Shown: positions 11,681-24,859, counted from the first letter of the stretch. The stretch: DNA of 64,000 nt from Hetaerina americana (GCA_022747635.1 JAKTNV010000005.1:36318336-36382335), one strand, 5' to 3'. Notes: generated by a model from the letters alone, not told the origin. Made by a program: numbers and translations.

Positions 11681-11942
11681 GAGAAATCAGTTTTAATGCA
11701 ACAATTTCAGAGCGTAAAAATCATTCGCCTTGACTGGGACTCGAACCCAGATCCCTCAATATCCGGTCGAGTGCTTTAGCCACTTAAGCTACCGAGGCGT
11801 CCTCTGGGTTCGAGTCCCAGTCAAGGCGAATGATTTTTACGCTCTGAAATTGTTGCATTAAAATGCACATTAGCGGATGACTCCGTTAAAAGTTACTGTT
11901 GCGGCATCTCCCGCAGTTTCTTTGGAATTTGAGAAATCAGTT
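11681..11942. mobile_element. Palindromic tRNA-SINE insertion with 12-bp target-site duplication
   Basis: Direct repeats GAGAAATCAGTT at 11,681-11,692 and 11,931-11,942 flank about 238 bp inserted in the LINE relic. Inside, 11,691-11,750 and 11,804-11,863 form a perfect 60-bp inverted repeat with a 53-bp loop. The left half is an inverted copy of a tRNA-like head plus the start of the body. The right half restarts at the T-arm (TGGGTTCGAGTCCCA) and continues through the 3' body shared with the 6.3-kb copy. Twin priming during retroposition would give this layout. Confidence 0.85.
11726..11799 (-). other. tRNA-like SINE head (not a functional tRNA gene)
   Basis: On the minus strand 74 nt fold as a cloverleaf. 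The ends CGCCT/AGGCG pair, a D arm contains TAGCTTAAGTGG (box A), an anticodon-type stem CTCGA/TTGAG closes the loop CCGGATA, and a perfect T stem CTGGG/CCCAG closes TTCGAGT (box B). It lies inside a repeat with target duplications and no terminator is visible, so I treat it as a SINE promoter. Confidence 0.7.
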
Positions 11943-12928
11943 ATCTGATTCAAAGAATTCCTATCGCATTGTAAATAAAAGGTGGTAGTAGATAGTACGA
12001 GCTTCAAAGAGGTAGTCGTGAATCCCGGCGTGTCGCAGGGAAGTGTTACTCTTCCTAAGCTACATAGCCGATAACACTTCTCGTATACAGGTATGTAGCA
12101 GCATTGGGTAATTTGTATACGACACGGTCATCTATAGAGATATAGAGTCGGCAGTCAATCATGAACTGCTCTCCCGCCATTTAGACAAAATCTCGAAGTG
12201 GTGCAAGGAAAGATATTTAGAACTAGCATTTAATCTAAATAAATGTAACATAATGACATTTTGGGAGAAACTAAATATGGCAACAAACACCGCATGCAAA
12301 ATTAATGAGGTCGAAATAAATGGCAACAAATAAGGTACTTAAGTATCACCCTTGCAAAAACTTATCATGCAGCAAGGCAATTAGGAAAATTTGTGGAGCT
12401 ACCATGAAGGGACTGCAGTTTGCCATGGAAAAGTATATTACCCTATAGAAATGACATGGAATTTTCACTGGATATAAGTACTTTGTATTGGATAAGTAAC
12501 ACTGGATAAGTAACATTTAGAATGCCATGCGCAAGAAATATTTTCGAGGGGGTTTCGCTGCAGATAATGCATTAAATGAAAAATTATACTTGGTATTTCC
12601 GTTTTTTGGCCGAAAAATAGGGCGAATATACACTTTCATCCCAATATGCCAAGAAAAGTAGCAGTAGGAAACCTTTTTTAGCTCATGATTAATACGTAAA
12701 CGGAACCGAAAAATTACTAGTGCGATGCACACTAAGACATAAGGAGCATACATCTTTTGAAATAAATATTTAAATCACATTCTTCCACCTACTTGCTCTT
12801 CTAGGTGAATTAAGTCTGAGTCTAGTTCCACTCGTCTGTAATTAAACATGATAGTACTCAACCATTTGAAACGGCCTTTCTTATGGAGGTATTTTAGATT
12901 CCAGCTGATACAAATTACTACTTATGCT

Positions 12929-12957
12929 TCTGAAGAGGACGGTTAAGCGTTGAAAGG
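12929..12957 (+). other. Ribozyme-like TGAAGAGG-stem-GAAA motif
   Basis: TTCTGAAGAGGACGG, then TTAAGCGTTGAAAGG, just beyond the 3' end of the LINE fragment at 12,985-13,260. One of six such sites here. The stem is weak in this copy. Confidence 0.3.
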
Positions 12958-12984
12958 CTTCATTTAAGCATAACAGAGTACATT

Positions 12985-13260
12985 CCTCATCACTGGTCAT
13001 TAATCCCAAGATTGGTTCGACACAGCTCTCCATTCAATTCTTTCATCGACCAACCCTTCAAGCCTACGCATTTCTCTTTGTCGTGTGTCATTACTTGTTC
13101 CAAGTATCTCATCCGAGGCCTTCCTATGCAGCATCTCAAGCTCATTTTCCCTTCGGCGACTGTCTTCATCAAGCCTTCGTATCCTAAAATGTGTCTGACA
13201 AAGTTGTCTCTTCTTATTTTCTGTTTGAATTAGACTCTACCTTCTACTCTTTATTATTAT
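12985..13260 (-). pseudogene. LINE C-terminal fragment
   Basis: Minus-strand reading gives a GRPRMRYLEQVM segment, then KGWSMKELNGELCRTNLGIND. This is the C-terminal tail typical of LINE endonuclease-reverse transcriptases (GRPR.R+LEQI ... W...). Only this end survives, about 60 codons from 13,172 to 12,990. Its wording differs from the GKRGKGRNRIG tail at 61.3 kb, so it is probably another family or an old relative. Confidence 0.6.
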
Positions 13261-14429
13261 TCGATCCTGCCATTTGATCCATAATTTAAACACCAAGTGT
13301 ATAATGTAGAGCTAACTCCGCTTCATTTAGGGTTTATTTATCATTTTCTCTAAAAAAATAATGCATAGCTGACATTTACATTAGCAATTTCGACTGAAAA
13401 AAAGTGAATTTTACATTGATAATAAGTGTACAACTCTGCCAAAAGAGGGCCAACTTGGGAAATGTGGCTGATATAGATTTTTCATTTTTTCGATATTTAA
13501 ATTATGAGCAACCTACAGTTTTGGTGGATTTTATTACAAGTACATTAAAGACAACCCCCTGAAATTTCTAATAATAATTTTATATTCTTTAACCTAAGTT
13601 TTTTAAAATTTTGATATATAAATCAATTAGAAAAACTGCAGACAATAAATAGCAACACCAAGGAAATCAAACTAAACGAGGAAAGTGTTTCCGGTTTTAC
13701 TTTGTGGAAGTTATCCATCGCGAAAGAAATAAAGCTTGGGTTATTTCATTTTAATTAACCAAAGCCTTATTATTAAACTTATTCACTCGGGGATAATCAG
13801 GTATGAGCAGCAATACACATCAGAGTTGAACCTAGTACCAAACATGAATGGCATATGTACACGTACAGTTATGAAAGCCAAAAACTTTAATTCTTGAGTC
13901 TTTTCTTGCAGGCTAAGGAAGGAAAATCAGCTGCCTTGACCGCTAGTGTTGTACCAGTTTAAATCTTACTCGGCTTAAACCTCAGTTTGTTTTAGTTTTA
14001 AAACATTCAGGCAAATTTATTACATTTTTTCTGTTTGTTTCCTTTGCAAAAAATTTCATATTCTTATAGGATTACTATTTACCATTCCTAAATTACTCGT
14101 TCTTGCTATTTAAAACACATGCAAAGGTATGTATGCAATTATAATAATCGTCTTTTAACAAAAGGCATAATTTTTAGCCCTTATCTATTGGAAACACTAT
14201 GGTTTGAGAACATCGTACTAATGATATACTCAAAGGAGTTAAGTACTTAAACGTAGATGAGGAAGTGCTTGTTTGCCCATAGTTTGAAAACGATGCTCAA
14301 AGTGTGCGGGGGTATGGTAGACGACAGGTTTGGTCTGCAGGAAATAAACCACGTTAAGCAGGCGACGAACGTGGCCACAAGGGGAGAGCACCATGGAGGC
14401 TAGCACGGACACGGGGGAAATCACGGCTG
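13261..14429. other. No recognisable feature
   Basis: AT-rich sequence. Confidence 0.5.
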
Positions 14430-14625
14430 CACTTAAATGGTTAGGTTTCGTGGGGGGGAGGAGGAGCAGAGCCGGAAGGAAAAAGGGTTGGGGAAAAAGA
14501 GGGAGTGGGAAGGGTTGAAGGGCTTGGGGTGATGGAACACCAGGAGGGGGGAAACAGGGTAGGGAGATGAAGAAATGGGGATGGAAAGAGAGGGGGAGGT
14601 ATTTAGGCGAAGCAGAATGGCGGGC
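14430..14625. other. Purine-rich (G/A) tract
   Basis: Strong G/A bias on the plus strand (GGGGGGGAGGAGGAGCAG, then AAAAAGGG runs) over about 200 bp. It is one of the strand-biased islands. Confidence 0.6.
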
Positions 14626-15138
14626 TGGATGTAAAAGTGGGTGGAGCCAACAACCGCGTGGCTTCGTGATGTTTGCAAAACCGTCTGTTGCAATTTTTCC
14701 CGTAAGGAGTCGTTAAGGGATGCTGGAAAGGTTAGCTAGGGGGTCAATGAGAGGACGTGGAGGTATAAGGAGTGGCCTTATAATTTTTTCCTTGCTTGCC
14801 TTCTCCTACCTGGAGGCAGTACCTATGCCAGTAGCGTTTAGATTTACTTGCCATTACGAAAACACTTATTCCTGGCTGCCAAAATTCATAGTACCAGAGC
14901 ATATTGGCTTCCGTTAGTCATAAAAATTTTTATTTTTTTAATATGAATATCGATTTCAAAGTTATTGATTCAATAATATACATCTGTCTCAAGCATATTT
15001 AGCAATAATAAGTTTACTAAAATGAAGAGTACGGTACAGATGAAAAATCCCTGATATCTTTACTGAACATAATTTTTTATCATAATCCACTTATTTCGAT
15101 TTTGCTACCTAATATTGATACTGCAATACATATATTTT

Positions 15139-15192
15139 GTATATATACATATACATATACATATATATATATATTTATTTATTTATTTATTT
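15139..15192. repeat. Compound (TA/TACA)n(TTTA)n microsatellite
   Basis: ATACATATACATATACAT passes into (TA)n and then (TTTA)n, the same order as at 1711-1786 and 2021-2071. Confidence 0.93.
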
Positions 15193-15451
15193 CCGGCGAA
15201 TTTTAGCAAATTTATACCGTGGTTATTATACCTAAAACTACTAGATTTAAAAGTCCAATTCTTTGTATAAGGTATTAATTGGGTAGATCATTTTCCTTCC
15301 ATGGGAATAACCTCTCTTCAGAAACGAGTTCATACATTACTGAAAAAAGAGAGAATAAAAACACATTTTAAATACCACTCTATAGTTTAATTTACGCGTT
15401 CCGGGTACCGAGTCATTTTCAGGTGACCTTATGGTTAAGATCTCAAACAAA

Positions 15452-16010
15452 CATCATTATTATTATTAGGTAGTCAACCATTTTAGCAGGTTTTGGATTA
15501 ACAGACAAAACAACGATAGATTTATTTCCCTAACCTAACAAAATGCAACCCAACCCACAATAAACTTTTACATTAAGCATACTTCCTTACTCCCTTCATT
15601 CAGGCAAGTATGTCCATCATTTTTCTAGCCCTTCCTCGTTTGCCTACCATTTTCCCTTTCACCTTCCTTCGTCTTCGTCTTCAACACCCCATCGTCAATC
15701 AAAACCTTGTGCATCCACACGTCCTGTTTCCTTTGTATCTCGCCCAAAAATCTTCTCGTTTCTCTCTATGGCTAATACTGCTTCTAATGTTTTCTTTCTG
15801 TCCATTTTATCTTTTCCATCCTTCTCCACGACTATCTTCTTGTTTCAGCGACCATGTTTCAAACCGTACAAAACCATGCTCCATATCAGAGTCTTCACTA
15901 ATCTTTTCTTAACCTTTCCCAATACGTTTATCTATCATCAATTCTCTCCTCCTTCTGAAAGTTTCATCGCCTAACTCCTTTCTTCTTCTAATATCTCTAT
16001 TACTTTTGGC
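15452..16010 (-). pseudogene. Degraded LINE 3' region
   Basis: Minus strand. The plus-strand sequence CTTCCTCGTTTGCCTACCATT, the CGACCATGTTTCAAACCGTA region and CTTTTCTTAACCTTTCC line up, in order, with the 3' half of the better LINE copy at 61.3-61.8 kb (CCTCGTTTGCCCAACATT, CGACCACGTTTCCGCGCCGTA, TCTTTTCTTAAC). The coding frame is destroyed. The 3' end carries a short (ATT)n run, then GTAGTCAACC, which resembles the 3' flank of the 61-kb copy. It covers the segment from RRRIALGKEAF to the C terminus. Confidence 0.75.
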
Positions 16011-18689
16011 ATATTGGGCACCAGGTCATTTTTGGCAAAGAAGGCATACTTTGTTTAATAAGATTGTACTAAAATTATGTCTCTGAGTCCCACTCCATAC
16101 TTGCTACAATTTTATTCCCTTTCAAATGTGTTTGTGATATCCATCCGAATACGTACATAGTACCCGTATGCTGAGGAAAAGGTATTTCTGAATAAAGGAA
16201 CAATATCATTTTTCGCCATTTAATCAATCTTGAATATATTTCGCCAATTCTTACAGCAGAAACGCAATAAGTCTAAGCACTTAGTATCGATTTGTATTTT
16301 CTATAGGAACTATCTATTTCTCCCCGATTTCAACTTGAATATTACATTATCAATACGAAAGAGAGGTTATTCCTAAAACCTCGATAGCATATTCCCTAAC
16401 GGTGGAATTCTTGCTGGATAAAACAATTTTGAACGTAAACTACGGCTATAAGATCCCTATTAATCACAACAAAATACGCAACTTCCGAAGTGATTACGGT
16501 ACGTATACGGAGGCGAATTCGACCGGATGTCCCTTAAACCATACCACAGACTAGTGCGTGCGCATGTTAGACGCACAGATTGGGACGCTTACTATATTCC
16601 ACGCTAATCTGAGCCAATTTCCGTTGATACTTCATTATTATGACAACATAAGTGTAATCCAGAGAAAAATAGTAATTAATTATAATAATCAAACACTCTA
16701 GATGTGTTGAAGAATTAGGTTAAAATCTCTGTACTCAAATGAGGAGGAAGTAGTTGGATTTTTTTTCAATGGCATAAAAACATTATCATGAGGAAATGCA
16801 ACTCCCACAATCAATCGTCAAATTCACAAAGGACTGACGTACGACGGCTGTAAATCTAGTCTTTTCTTTCACTTTCTTTAATTAAGGAAATGTATAAAAG
16901 GGTAGTTGAAAAAATTGTACGCAAAGAATCCGCTGTTTACAAAATGTGGGGTTTATAAAAAGCCTTTATGATGATTCATTCATCAAGATAGCTTGATGAT
17001 TATACCATATTTCATACTTATACCATGAATCTGATTTGCTAACTGTTAATGAGATTAATTAGAAGGTTCCCTACTTCTCGCTAACAATATAAGGGAGAAA
17101 AAGTCGAAAAAGTGAAATAATTACATTTATGACTCCCAAAAAGAAGATCACTAGAGATGGAAGTTTGGAAGAACAAAACTAATGAGATGAAAGGTACATT
17201 TGTAAAAATTTTATAACCAGAATAAGAGTTTGAAAATGGGAAATAAAAACAATTTGTTTATCCTGAAACTGTCCAGAATAATAGTGAGGCTCGTTGGGAA
17301 CGGTTTAGATAAGTTTGACGCATGCGTGACAAACCAGTATAAGAAATTATAAAAGAGAAAATGCTTAAACATAAAAATTTGAATAATGTGAATTACATTG
17401 ATCCAAATCTTGAAAAAACCGTTGATAAAAAGTGACAAACAAATCTGAGATACTTGAATGCGTGGAAGACTGGTGACTATGTGGACCAAAAAGCATTCTA
17501 CGAATGACGTTCCCGAGACTTAACGGTTTCGTGAAGTGCGACCCTGCGCTCTATACGGTGATAATACGCGAAAAGGTCTCGTGTATATTCATAAGAAATA
17601 GAGGGCCAGGGAGGCCATATAGACGGGCCAGTTACGGTTGTAGTTTTGAAATAAAAAACGGGTCTGGGTCTAGGTCTAAAAATGTAAATATTGTGATTTT
17701 TTCAGTTTGTACTAGGGAGATGAAATTTAGAAACATTTCATTTGAACTTATCAATAATTACCTTAAACTGTTATACAGTTTAATTTACATAATATAATAA
17801 TAATTATTATAAGTATTTCAGCAGTTATTGAATTGATTTTTGGAGGTTTCACACTAAAATTAAGTGGAGAATTGTTGGAAAGGAGGTTGGATAGAAGAAA
17901 GGAATATTTGCCAGTACACCAAGCCGGAGATTTTGCATCTATAAAATTCATATGATTCGCCATTCTTTTCTAACGAAACTTAATTTTTCAGCACTCCAAT
18001 TCATTAATGAGTGTTTTAAATAGACTTCTGCACTTTCTTTATTGAGATCACTGTATTAATCCATTTAAAGCTCATCATTTACACAGCATGATAAATTCGC
18101 CTTGTTTTTACTCACACTATGGAATAGAAATGTGGTACATTTTCTTTAATAATAACGTGATGACTGTGACTTTTTATGACTCTCGTCATGAAAAAGTCAT
18201 AGAAGATGCATGATTAGAAGATGCATGGTGCTCCTATGCATGCATATGATCTATGTACAAGTGAATATACGTTAAATAAATATATATTCGGAAAAGCAGT
18301 GGCATGTACCTAGAGATATATCACCACTTCGACATTAAATGGTCGAATATTAGGTGGTCTTTCTGCAATATTAATAATTTTAGAAGTAAAAACTGTTTCA
18401 GTTTTAACTCCTTGCTTAATTTGATGAAAGATAAGACATCCAAAGCTTCTTTCCTTACTTAGCAACACTAAACAGTATAGCCATGTGCATGACGGGAAAT
18501 GTTATCATCACATTACCTGACTATTCCCCAGAATGAGGGTACGAGAAATGTAAAGAGATAAAAAATTGAATCGGATTGCTTAAATCGTTTCCAAAATTAT
18601 AGCCACTATTTTAAACTGCTGTTGGTCATATATTCCCATATTCTAAGCACGCGCTCATTCTCCAATTCCGCAGAAATCATCAAATCTTG
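16011..18689. other. No recognisable feature
   Basis: AT-rich DNA. A 97-codon open frame at 17,504-17,797 (plus) has no known domain. A short hairpin (about 14-bp arms) lies near 18,168-18,202. Confidence 0.5.
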
Positions 18690-19720
18690 AGAGATATTAA
18701 AATTCTGTCTCTCTAAGCCACCGATATCAACCCCACTCACTCCCTGCAGCAAGCCTCGCTCCTTCTTCCCCACCCTACTTTATTTCTCTTACTCTTAAGT
18801 TTACCCGTAGAGTTCCTCACGGCGGAGTCATCATAACTTATCACCGGGAAATCTCCAATAATAACTAAAAGAGACGACCCCTTTTACGAACCATATATTC
18901 ATATACTTATAAGCAAACAACGCTCTTCCGTAAGCAAGTCGGTGCTAGTCACCGAATTCCTATCGGCAAAAGAGAGGGAGGAAGGAGGGGGTAAGGCGGC
19001 GGGAGAGTAAGGGTGCCACCGGGGGTAAAATGGAAGCCTGGGGAGAGGGGTTAGGGAGGGGCTGATTTCTTCGTTTCTCGCCTCGTCCCTTTCTCTCGCA
19101 GCCACCCCCTTTCACCCTCCGTGGCTTCGCCCTCGCTCTCGCGGCCGCACGACACTGCCATCGCCCGAACTCCTTCCCTCTACCAATCTGCTCTCCCAAC
19201 ACCGCCCCCGCCTCCCCCTCGTTCTCTCTCCGCCCTCAACAACCCCACGCCACGGTGGCGGTGAAGGATCGCCTCTCCCCTCTGCCCCCCCCCCACCGAG
19301 CGCGCGCACACACACAAGCACATGCAGGAACTATGAAGTCCCGCTGCCGCTGGCTCGCTTTTTTGCCGCCACTGATCTTTATCTCCGAGGTGAGACGACT
19401 GGTACGGCCTATCTCCGTCGCGTCCTGAAATACTGGTGGTGGCGGTTTGGTTGACGTACTTTTCAGGGGGGGGGAGTAGGTGGGTGAGAGAGAAACTCGA
19501 AAATTACGTGAGAACAGAGTGCAGGCCCGTTTATTGTCCCCCTCCTACTTGGTAGTCTTATCAAACCATCCCTCTCTCTCTCTCTCCTCGCCCTTTACCT
19601 CTAGCGACCTATTCCGGCCGCCTGCTCACGGAAGGCGTTTATAACGCATGCTTCCGCGTAATATTCACCCCTCTTCCTCCACCGACCCTCCCGTGATCCG
19701 TGACAATACGAGTGGTACCT
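18690..19720. other. GC-rich island with C/T and G/A blocks
   Basis: C/T-rich at about 18,715-18,800, G/A-rich at 18,965-19,080, and C/T-rich again at 19,080-19,330 with a short (CA)n. A (CT)n run lies near 19,570. CpG is frequent around 19,120-19,400 compared with the flanks. It could be an unmethylated regulatory region, but no promoter element or exon can be called. Confidence 0.5.
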
Positions 19721-22700
19721 GGTTTTTAAAGAAGAGTCAGAAGGTTTACCAGAAATTACGACGTGACATTGATTTTTTTCTTCTTCTTGAGAAGATGGAT
19801 ACCGTAAATTAAATTAGAGGATTAAAAACTATATCCCTCCATTTCTACTTAAAAGCGCAATGCAAACATATCAAATAAGGTACTTAAAATTAAAGAATAG
19901 TAGTTCTTGATATCGTTTGAATAAAAGCTTTAACTTTTTGCTAAGAAAATTAAATATAGTTATTCGAAAAAGGAAAAAGTTCAAATTAAGTTTTTTTCTG
20001 CGAAATTCCTTTTCTTGCGTTTCTACTTCAAAGCAGAATACTCATATATCGCATAAGGTCTTTAAAATCCAAGAATAGCAGCCCAAGATAGTGTTCATTC
20101 GACGATCCTGCACCCATTGTCGCCATTCAACCATGTTCATGGTGTTCAGACACATTTTGAAATGGCAAGTCACATCATTTTTGTCTAATACATCTCCACA
20201 AATCTTGATACTCAGGTATTCCAACATTTGATTGAAAGTTTTCTCTTCCTATGATTCTCTTCATCCATATCATCCGTCAAGGAAACCAAAGAAATGATAT
20301 TTGAACCTGTTATCAGTAGTCTCTGGGTTAACATGTCGTCATAAGCGTACCTGATGAAAATTAATTTCAATGGTAACATTTACTGAGGCGACCAGTAAAT
20401 GAAACAGGTAAATTTTAACTAAGGGGAAAACGCGCACTGAGCTAATGAATAAATCACATCTGTGAGAAATAATCTAGAATTGACTGGCATGTGGTATGCC
20501 GGTACTCTCACTCGCAGAAGAATCATGCACACCTTATGGAAGCAATTGTGGTATTAATTTAGCAGCATAAGTTAAGCATTTTTTCTCTTCAACATGTTCA
20601 ATATATTTCATGGTTTTTCTTCCGACTCTTTAGGAATTAGTTAGTTTAGTATAGCGATAACTCACATAAGTGTTTTCTTTCATTCCCTTTGGAGCAATGT
20701 CATAATTGATAAAATGTTGAAGACTTGAGGTTTCCATAACTGTAACACTGATACTAGGTACGTTTGTCATTCTTATTTTTATCTGGTTGCATTAAAAAGA
20801 AGCGATTTAGAGAGGATTTCATAGATTGTATTGAAGACTAATACGGATGTCCCCTCATTTAATAAATCCTAAAATGTACTTGCTTACCATTTTAATATCA
20901 CGCTACATAAGAATATTTGTTTATTCTCGATTTCGAAGAGAATTTTCTTCACCTTCCAAATATACACTCCAGTAAAGATTAGAGCACTGCCTTAACATTC
21001 TGCTCCAGTTGCTTATGGCCACGTCAATACAATATATTCGGCAAAGGATTCCTGGATAAAAAACAATCCCGGAAAAAGAATTTCTATTTTTAATATCGCC
21101 GAGATTGTTCAGATTGATCTCGCCAGCATGAGGAATAGTGACAAAATCGCTGAACCCCTTTACCCTAAGACACAGTGGTCCAAGCAATTCATGATGGTGG
21201 GTAAACCTCTGCATAGCCCCCTTGACTCTTATTTCAATGGAAGCCTTTCAGTAAACACAGTTTTCGCTTTAGTTTTTAAATTAATTAAGCGGATTTAAAA
21301 AAGACTTCTCTCTACCCGTGCATTTCCCTCTAGATCCCTCCAACCTTCCCACAAGCGTGAGTACTGATGCAACGACGCGCGAAAAAGGTGTGGATAGGAA
21401 TAATTCACTTCTTGAGGAGAGACATCGAGAGACTAAACAGCCTTCAGTATCGTTCACAGAGCCTATTTCTCGGCTCATTTCTGTGATGTCTGCCACAAGC
21501 CCTTAGGTTTCAGTCGATTAGACGAATACATTTCTCTTACTCGTTTGGACCAATTTAACTAAAGTTGCAGTGAAATAGTGGAAAAATGACACGATCGATG
21601 TTTGCATTTGGATGTTATATTATTTTTAATGTATCATCGTATATTTACATTAATCGTATATTTACATAATTTACATTAATACATACTAAGAAACAATTTA
21701 AGTAATAATTATATTCCTGAAAAGGTTAAGTTTCATATTTTTTTTAAGTAGAGGACATTTTAATGGAATATAGTCTCTGAAAATTTAGGGTTAGTGAGTA
21801 AAATGCCCTAAGCGATTTGCTAAGTACGAGTGGGTACGCGACTATTACCTACTTATGGTTCAAGATATTACCTACTTATGGTTCAAGCAGAACTTTCATC
21901 TCACTATCTATTCTAAAAAACACTAGTGCTGGGAAAATTATATCAGCAAGAAGCATGAATGCAGAATGCCAAATGGATTCAAATAGTTCAGAAAATTACT
22001 AAAATATTCAAATTTGATTTTGCGATTCAACATAAGATTCTAAAGGTCACCCTTTTTCCCAAAGTATAAAATTATCCCTCTCATCAATAACCTCCAGCTA
22101 TTTACAGTCTTGAAACAAAAATTAATATTTACCGAAAGTATAGATACAAAAATTTTCATGTGAAATTTTTGATTAATCACACCTGTAACGATCACTAATG
22201 CTTCAAAGTTTCATACATTTTGACGATTAAAAATCAAAACAGCCATTTTCCAACCACAATTCGTATTAAGTCTCCTTCTTGACAAATGTGCAGCAATTAA
22301 GAAACTCAGCTCCACATGCGTACACACCAATCATGATTCATATGGCAGCTAAATACCTAAGTAGATCCAAAGTAGAAACACACTGGGGATACCACACTAA
22401 TGACGATGACGCAATCTGAAAATATCAGCTGGAAGGCTTCTATACTCTGATATTCGATGCTTTAGATTAAATTTAGGAAAATTAATTTTCCAATTAACAG
22501 TGTCAATGTTGTTTGGGAGATAACGCTGTTTTCAATGCTGCCTTGTGTACAATACGATAAACAGATTAGAGCCCCCTTAATGGTCGATACACGAGGCGCG
22601 TTCACTCAGTTATAGGTACGGAGTATACCAGCTCACGTGTGATATAGTAGCGGGTTGCAACGTGGATAGCGAATTCACTGTGTAGCCAAGGCTTGTGGAT

Positions 22701-24305
22701 GTTGAAGGTTGAATTACAAGAGGTAATTTCACGCACTACTAGCAGGAGAGTTTACTAGCGGGGCTAACGTAGCAGTAGAGAGTGAAGTCAATCGTAGTAC
22801 AGTAAACTGGCTGGGTAATACGGCGTTGTGTTGGGGAGCTTATTACTCATTCCAGCAATCATCAAACTCTGACGGTCAGCGAGTTGCGATCAAAAATGAC
22901 GCGATGAGCTTTTACTTCAATCGCACGAATCGACTAGCTGACGACATCGTTTGCTTATGCAATTAAGCGGGTGCTATTTGGCGTGGTTTTTGCAGCCACA
23001 CCGGCGAAATTGAAGCTGAAACTGTTACACCAAAAACTCACTCCGTGTTATCAATCCCCTTTTAAGAAAAATTCGTCAAAGTTTTATTATAGACATACGC
23101 AACTTTAAAAACTTAGAAAAACAGTATAAATAAGTTGACTTGAACTTCAATATGGCTTTCTAAGCTTTTAAAATAGGGCGTGAATATTTTTATAATGGTC
23201 GAGTGAAACAAGAGCAACATCTCTAGCCATTTCAGGCTTCAAGCAAAAGCGTAGCCGCTTGAATATATATTTTCTTCGCATTTCCATCAAATCCCCTCTG
23301 GTTTTCTGTTGCTAGGTGGTGATTCCAAACGGAGTCGAATACTAAGGCTTTCCAAAATTGGTATCAAAATTTCCGACATGAATACGCAAATTACTTCATA
23401 TATCAGGGAGTCGAATTACTACGACGGTTGAGGCATAGTATTCCAAACATATGGCATTAGAGGTGCTTCACAAAGTCTTCCTCTCCGTTTGTTCCTCAGA
23501 AACTATTCTCCTTCTGTCTCCGTTTTCCTCTTTCCAAAACTCCCCTAGCATATTAAATATTCATGACGCATTACTTGACGCGAGCAGCGTCAACGCCTAC
23601 GGTGGTAGCCCATGTTTATTGCCTTTCATCTCTCACCAACACACTCCTTGCCATCTCCCATTTCTCCCCTCCCCTACACTTCCTCCCCCTTGCTCTCTGG
23701 CCATTCCTAATCCATTTACATCCCGTGCCATGAACTGTTGACACGCTGTTTGTTATACACCCTCCTACACTTAATTCGCTGTGTCCACCCACCGCTTCGC
23801 ATTCAACATTGGTCGACTCTACCCACTCACTCCTCATTTTCTCTCTCCCTCCTACCCTAAATCTTACCCGGCTTCGTACGACGTTGACTTCAACATCTCT
23901 ATAAATAGCTTTAGAAATACGAAACATGCATGCCATTCCAATGGTTCATTCAATCTCATATTGAATGCGAAAGAGTTTTCTACCTCATATTTGGGTAACA
24001 ATGAATATTCGTCGCCTAGTCCTTGTTTCCCCAACCCAATTATCTCACTCATAAAATGTAAACTTTTTAACAATGATTTTTCAATACCACTCATCCTCTT
24101 TTATAATTACCATCATATATGTGCAAAGTGCAAGATTCTTGTAATTTTTATCTCTCAAACCTCTTTGTCCACTTCATTACAGTTTCATCTAAGATTTTTT
24201 CATGGCGTAGTGCTTTTAGGAGTGAATTTCTATCGTCTACGATATATAAGGCTGGCATTGATACTGTATTACTTTTAATTTAAAATAGCTGCGCATTAAA
24301 TATTA
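19721..24305. other. Mostly featureless, with a CpG-bearing stretch and a pyrimidine tract
   Basis: AT-rich overall. About 22,560-22,960 has more CpG than its surroundings but no recognisable coding. About 23,600-23,880 is C/T-rich and produces spurious open frames on both strands. Confidence 0.5.
21843..21887. repeat. 23-bp tandem duplication
   Basis: TATTACCTACTTATGG followed by TTCAAGA occurs twice in a row with no mismatch; the second copy lacks the last base. Probably a recent replication-slippage duplication. Confidence 0.9.
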
Positions 24306-24309
24306 ATCG

Positions 24310-24640
24310 GCAAGCAGTTGAATGGAGAGGCAGAAGAACGATGGAGTTTAATATGGAGAGCGAAGAGAGAGAGAGAGTTGCTGGGTTAAATCCGAACAAA
24401 AATACAGAATGATTTGACGACATATGAAAAGTAGTGGAATTTTGAAGGTCGTGATAGAAGGGATAAAGCTTGGTAGTTGGAATATGGGAAGGAAGGGAAT
24501 AAGATTTTTTTAGAGAAAATGAAGGTTGATATACATTACTGAGAACTGAAGAGGTAAATAATAAAAAGGCTATGGAGAGGAAGTTACCTAGCCACGTAGA
24601 TGATCAAAGTAATTGGGGATCGTCCAAAACCCAACTTAAA
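24310..24640 (+). pseudogene. Decayed LINE C-terminal fragment
   Basis: The reading MKSSGILKVVIEGIKLG, then SWNMGRKGIR, at about 24,425-24,505 matches the C-terminal block SSGMLTTVIEGRMLGKRGKG of the LINE at 61.3 kb. The upstream sequence is G/A-rich and consistent with the block before it. Several frame breaks; the tail near 24,540-24,600 is hard to align by eye. Confidence 0.55.
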
Positions 24641-24684
24641 TAGAATACTTTGAATGATATTAACTACAAGACAACTCTGATGGA

Positions 24685-24850
24685 ACGAGAAGGGCGTCGT
24701 AGCCCATAGGGTGGAGTGTTCGATTGCTAACCAGTACCTGGATTTGCATTCTCGTCCTACATTTGGGTAAATTCTGGATACCTTCAGTAATACCCAAACT
24801 GTGCCATATTTAGGGTATACCGCAAGAGGATCAGGAAAAGTGACTTGTCC
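24685..24850 (+). mobile_element. Possible tRNA-derived SINE remnant
   Basis: CGTAGCCCATAGGGTGGAGTG looks like a decayed box-A segment, and TGGATTTGCATTCTCGTCC, 37 bp further on, sits where a box B would be. A body with TGGGTAAATTCTGGATACC, and later AGGATCAGGAAAAGTG, follows. No target duplication was found, so this is tentative. Confidence 0.4.
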
Positions 24851-24859
24851 CTCAATCCT

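Larger units (their letters stand above)
11400..12460 (+). pseudogene. Jockey/CR1-like LINE reverse-transcriptase relic, split by a SINE
   Basis: Degraded reverse transcriptase of a different LINE lineage from the copies at 0.1-1.4 and 61-62 kb. It reads LNSLILDTLKSGEQN then VICLDFNKAFNKGLSDRL (motif A, LDFSKAFDKV in the family). After the interruption come NPGVSQGSV (motif B, SGVPQGSVLGPLLF in the family), LYDTVIYRDIES (the motif-C region) and HLDKISKWCKERYLELAFN followed by KCNIMTF. The catalytic motif-C Asp pair is not preserved, and stops and frameshifts are frequent. The coding relic is interrupted at 11,693-11,930 by a SINE-like insertion whose target duplication is LINE sequence. Confidence 0.8.

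Noticed and set aside
18168..18202. Short hairpin (about 14-bp arms)
   Set aside because: Too short and AT-rich to distinguish from chance in this background.
18899..19330. CpG-island promoter
   Set aside because: CpG is raised, but no core-promoter element, exon or conserved coding follows. Described only as a GC-rich island.
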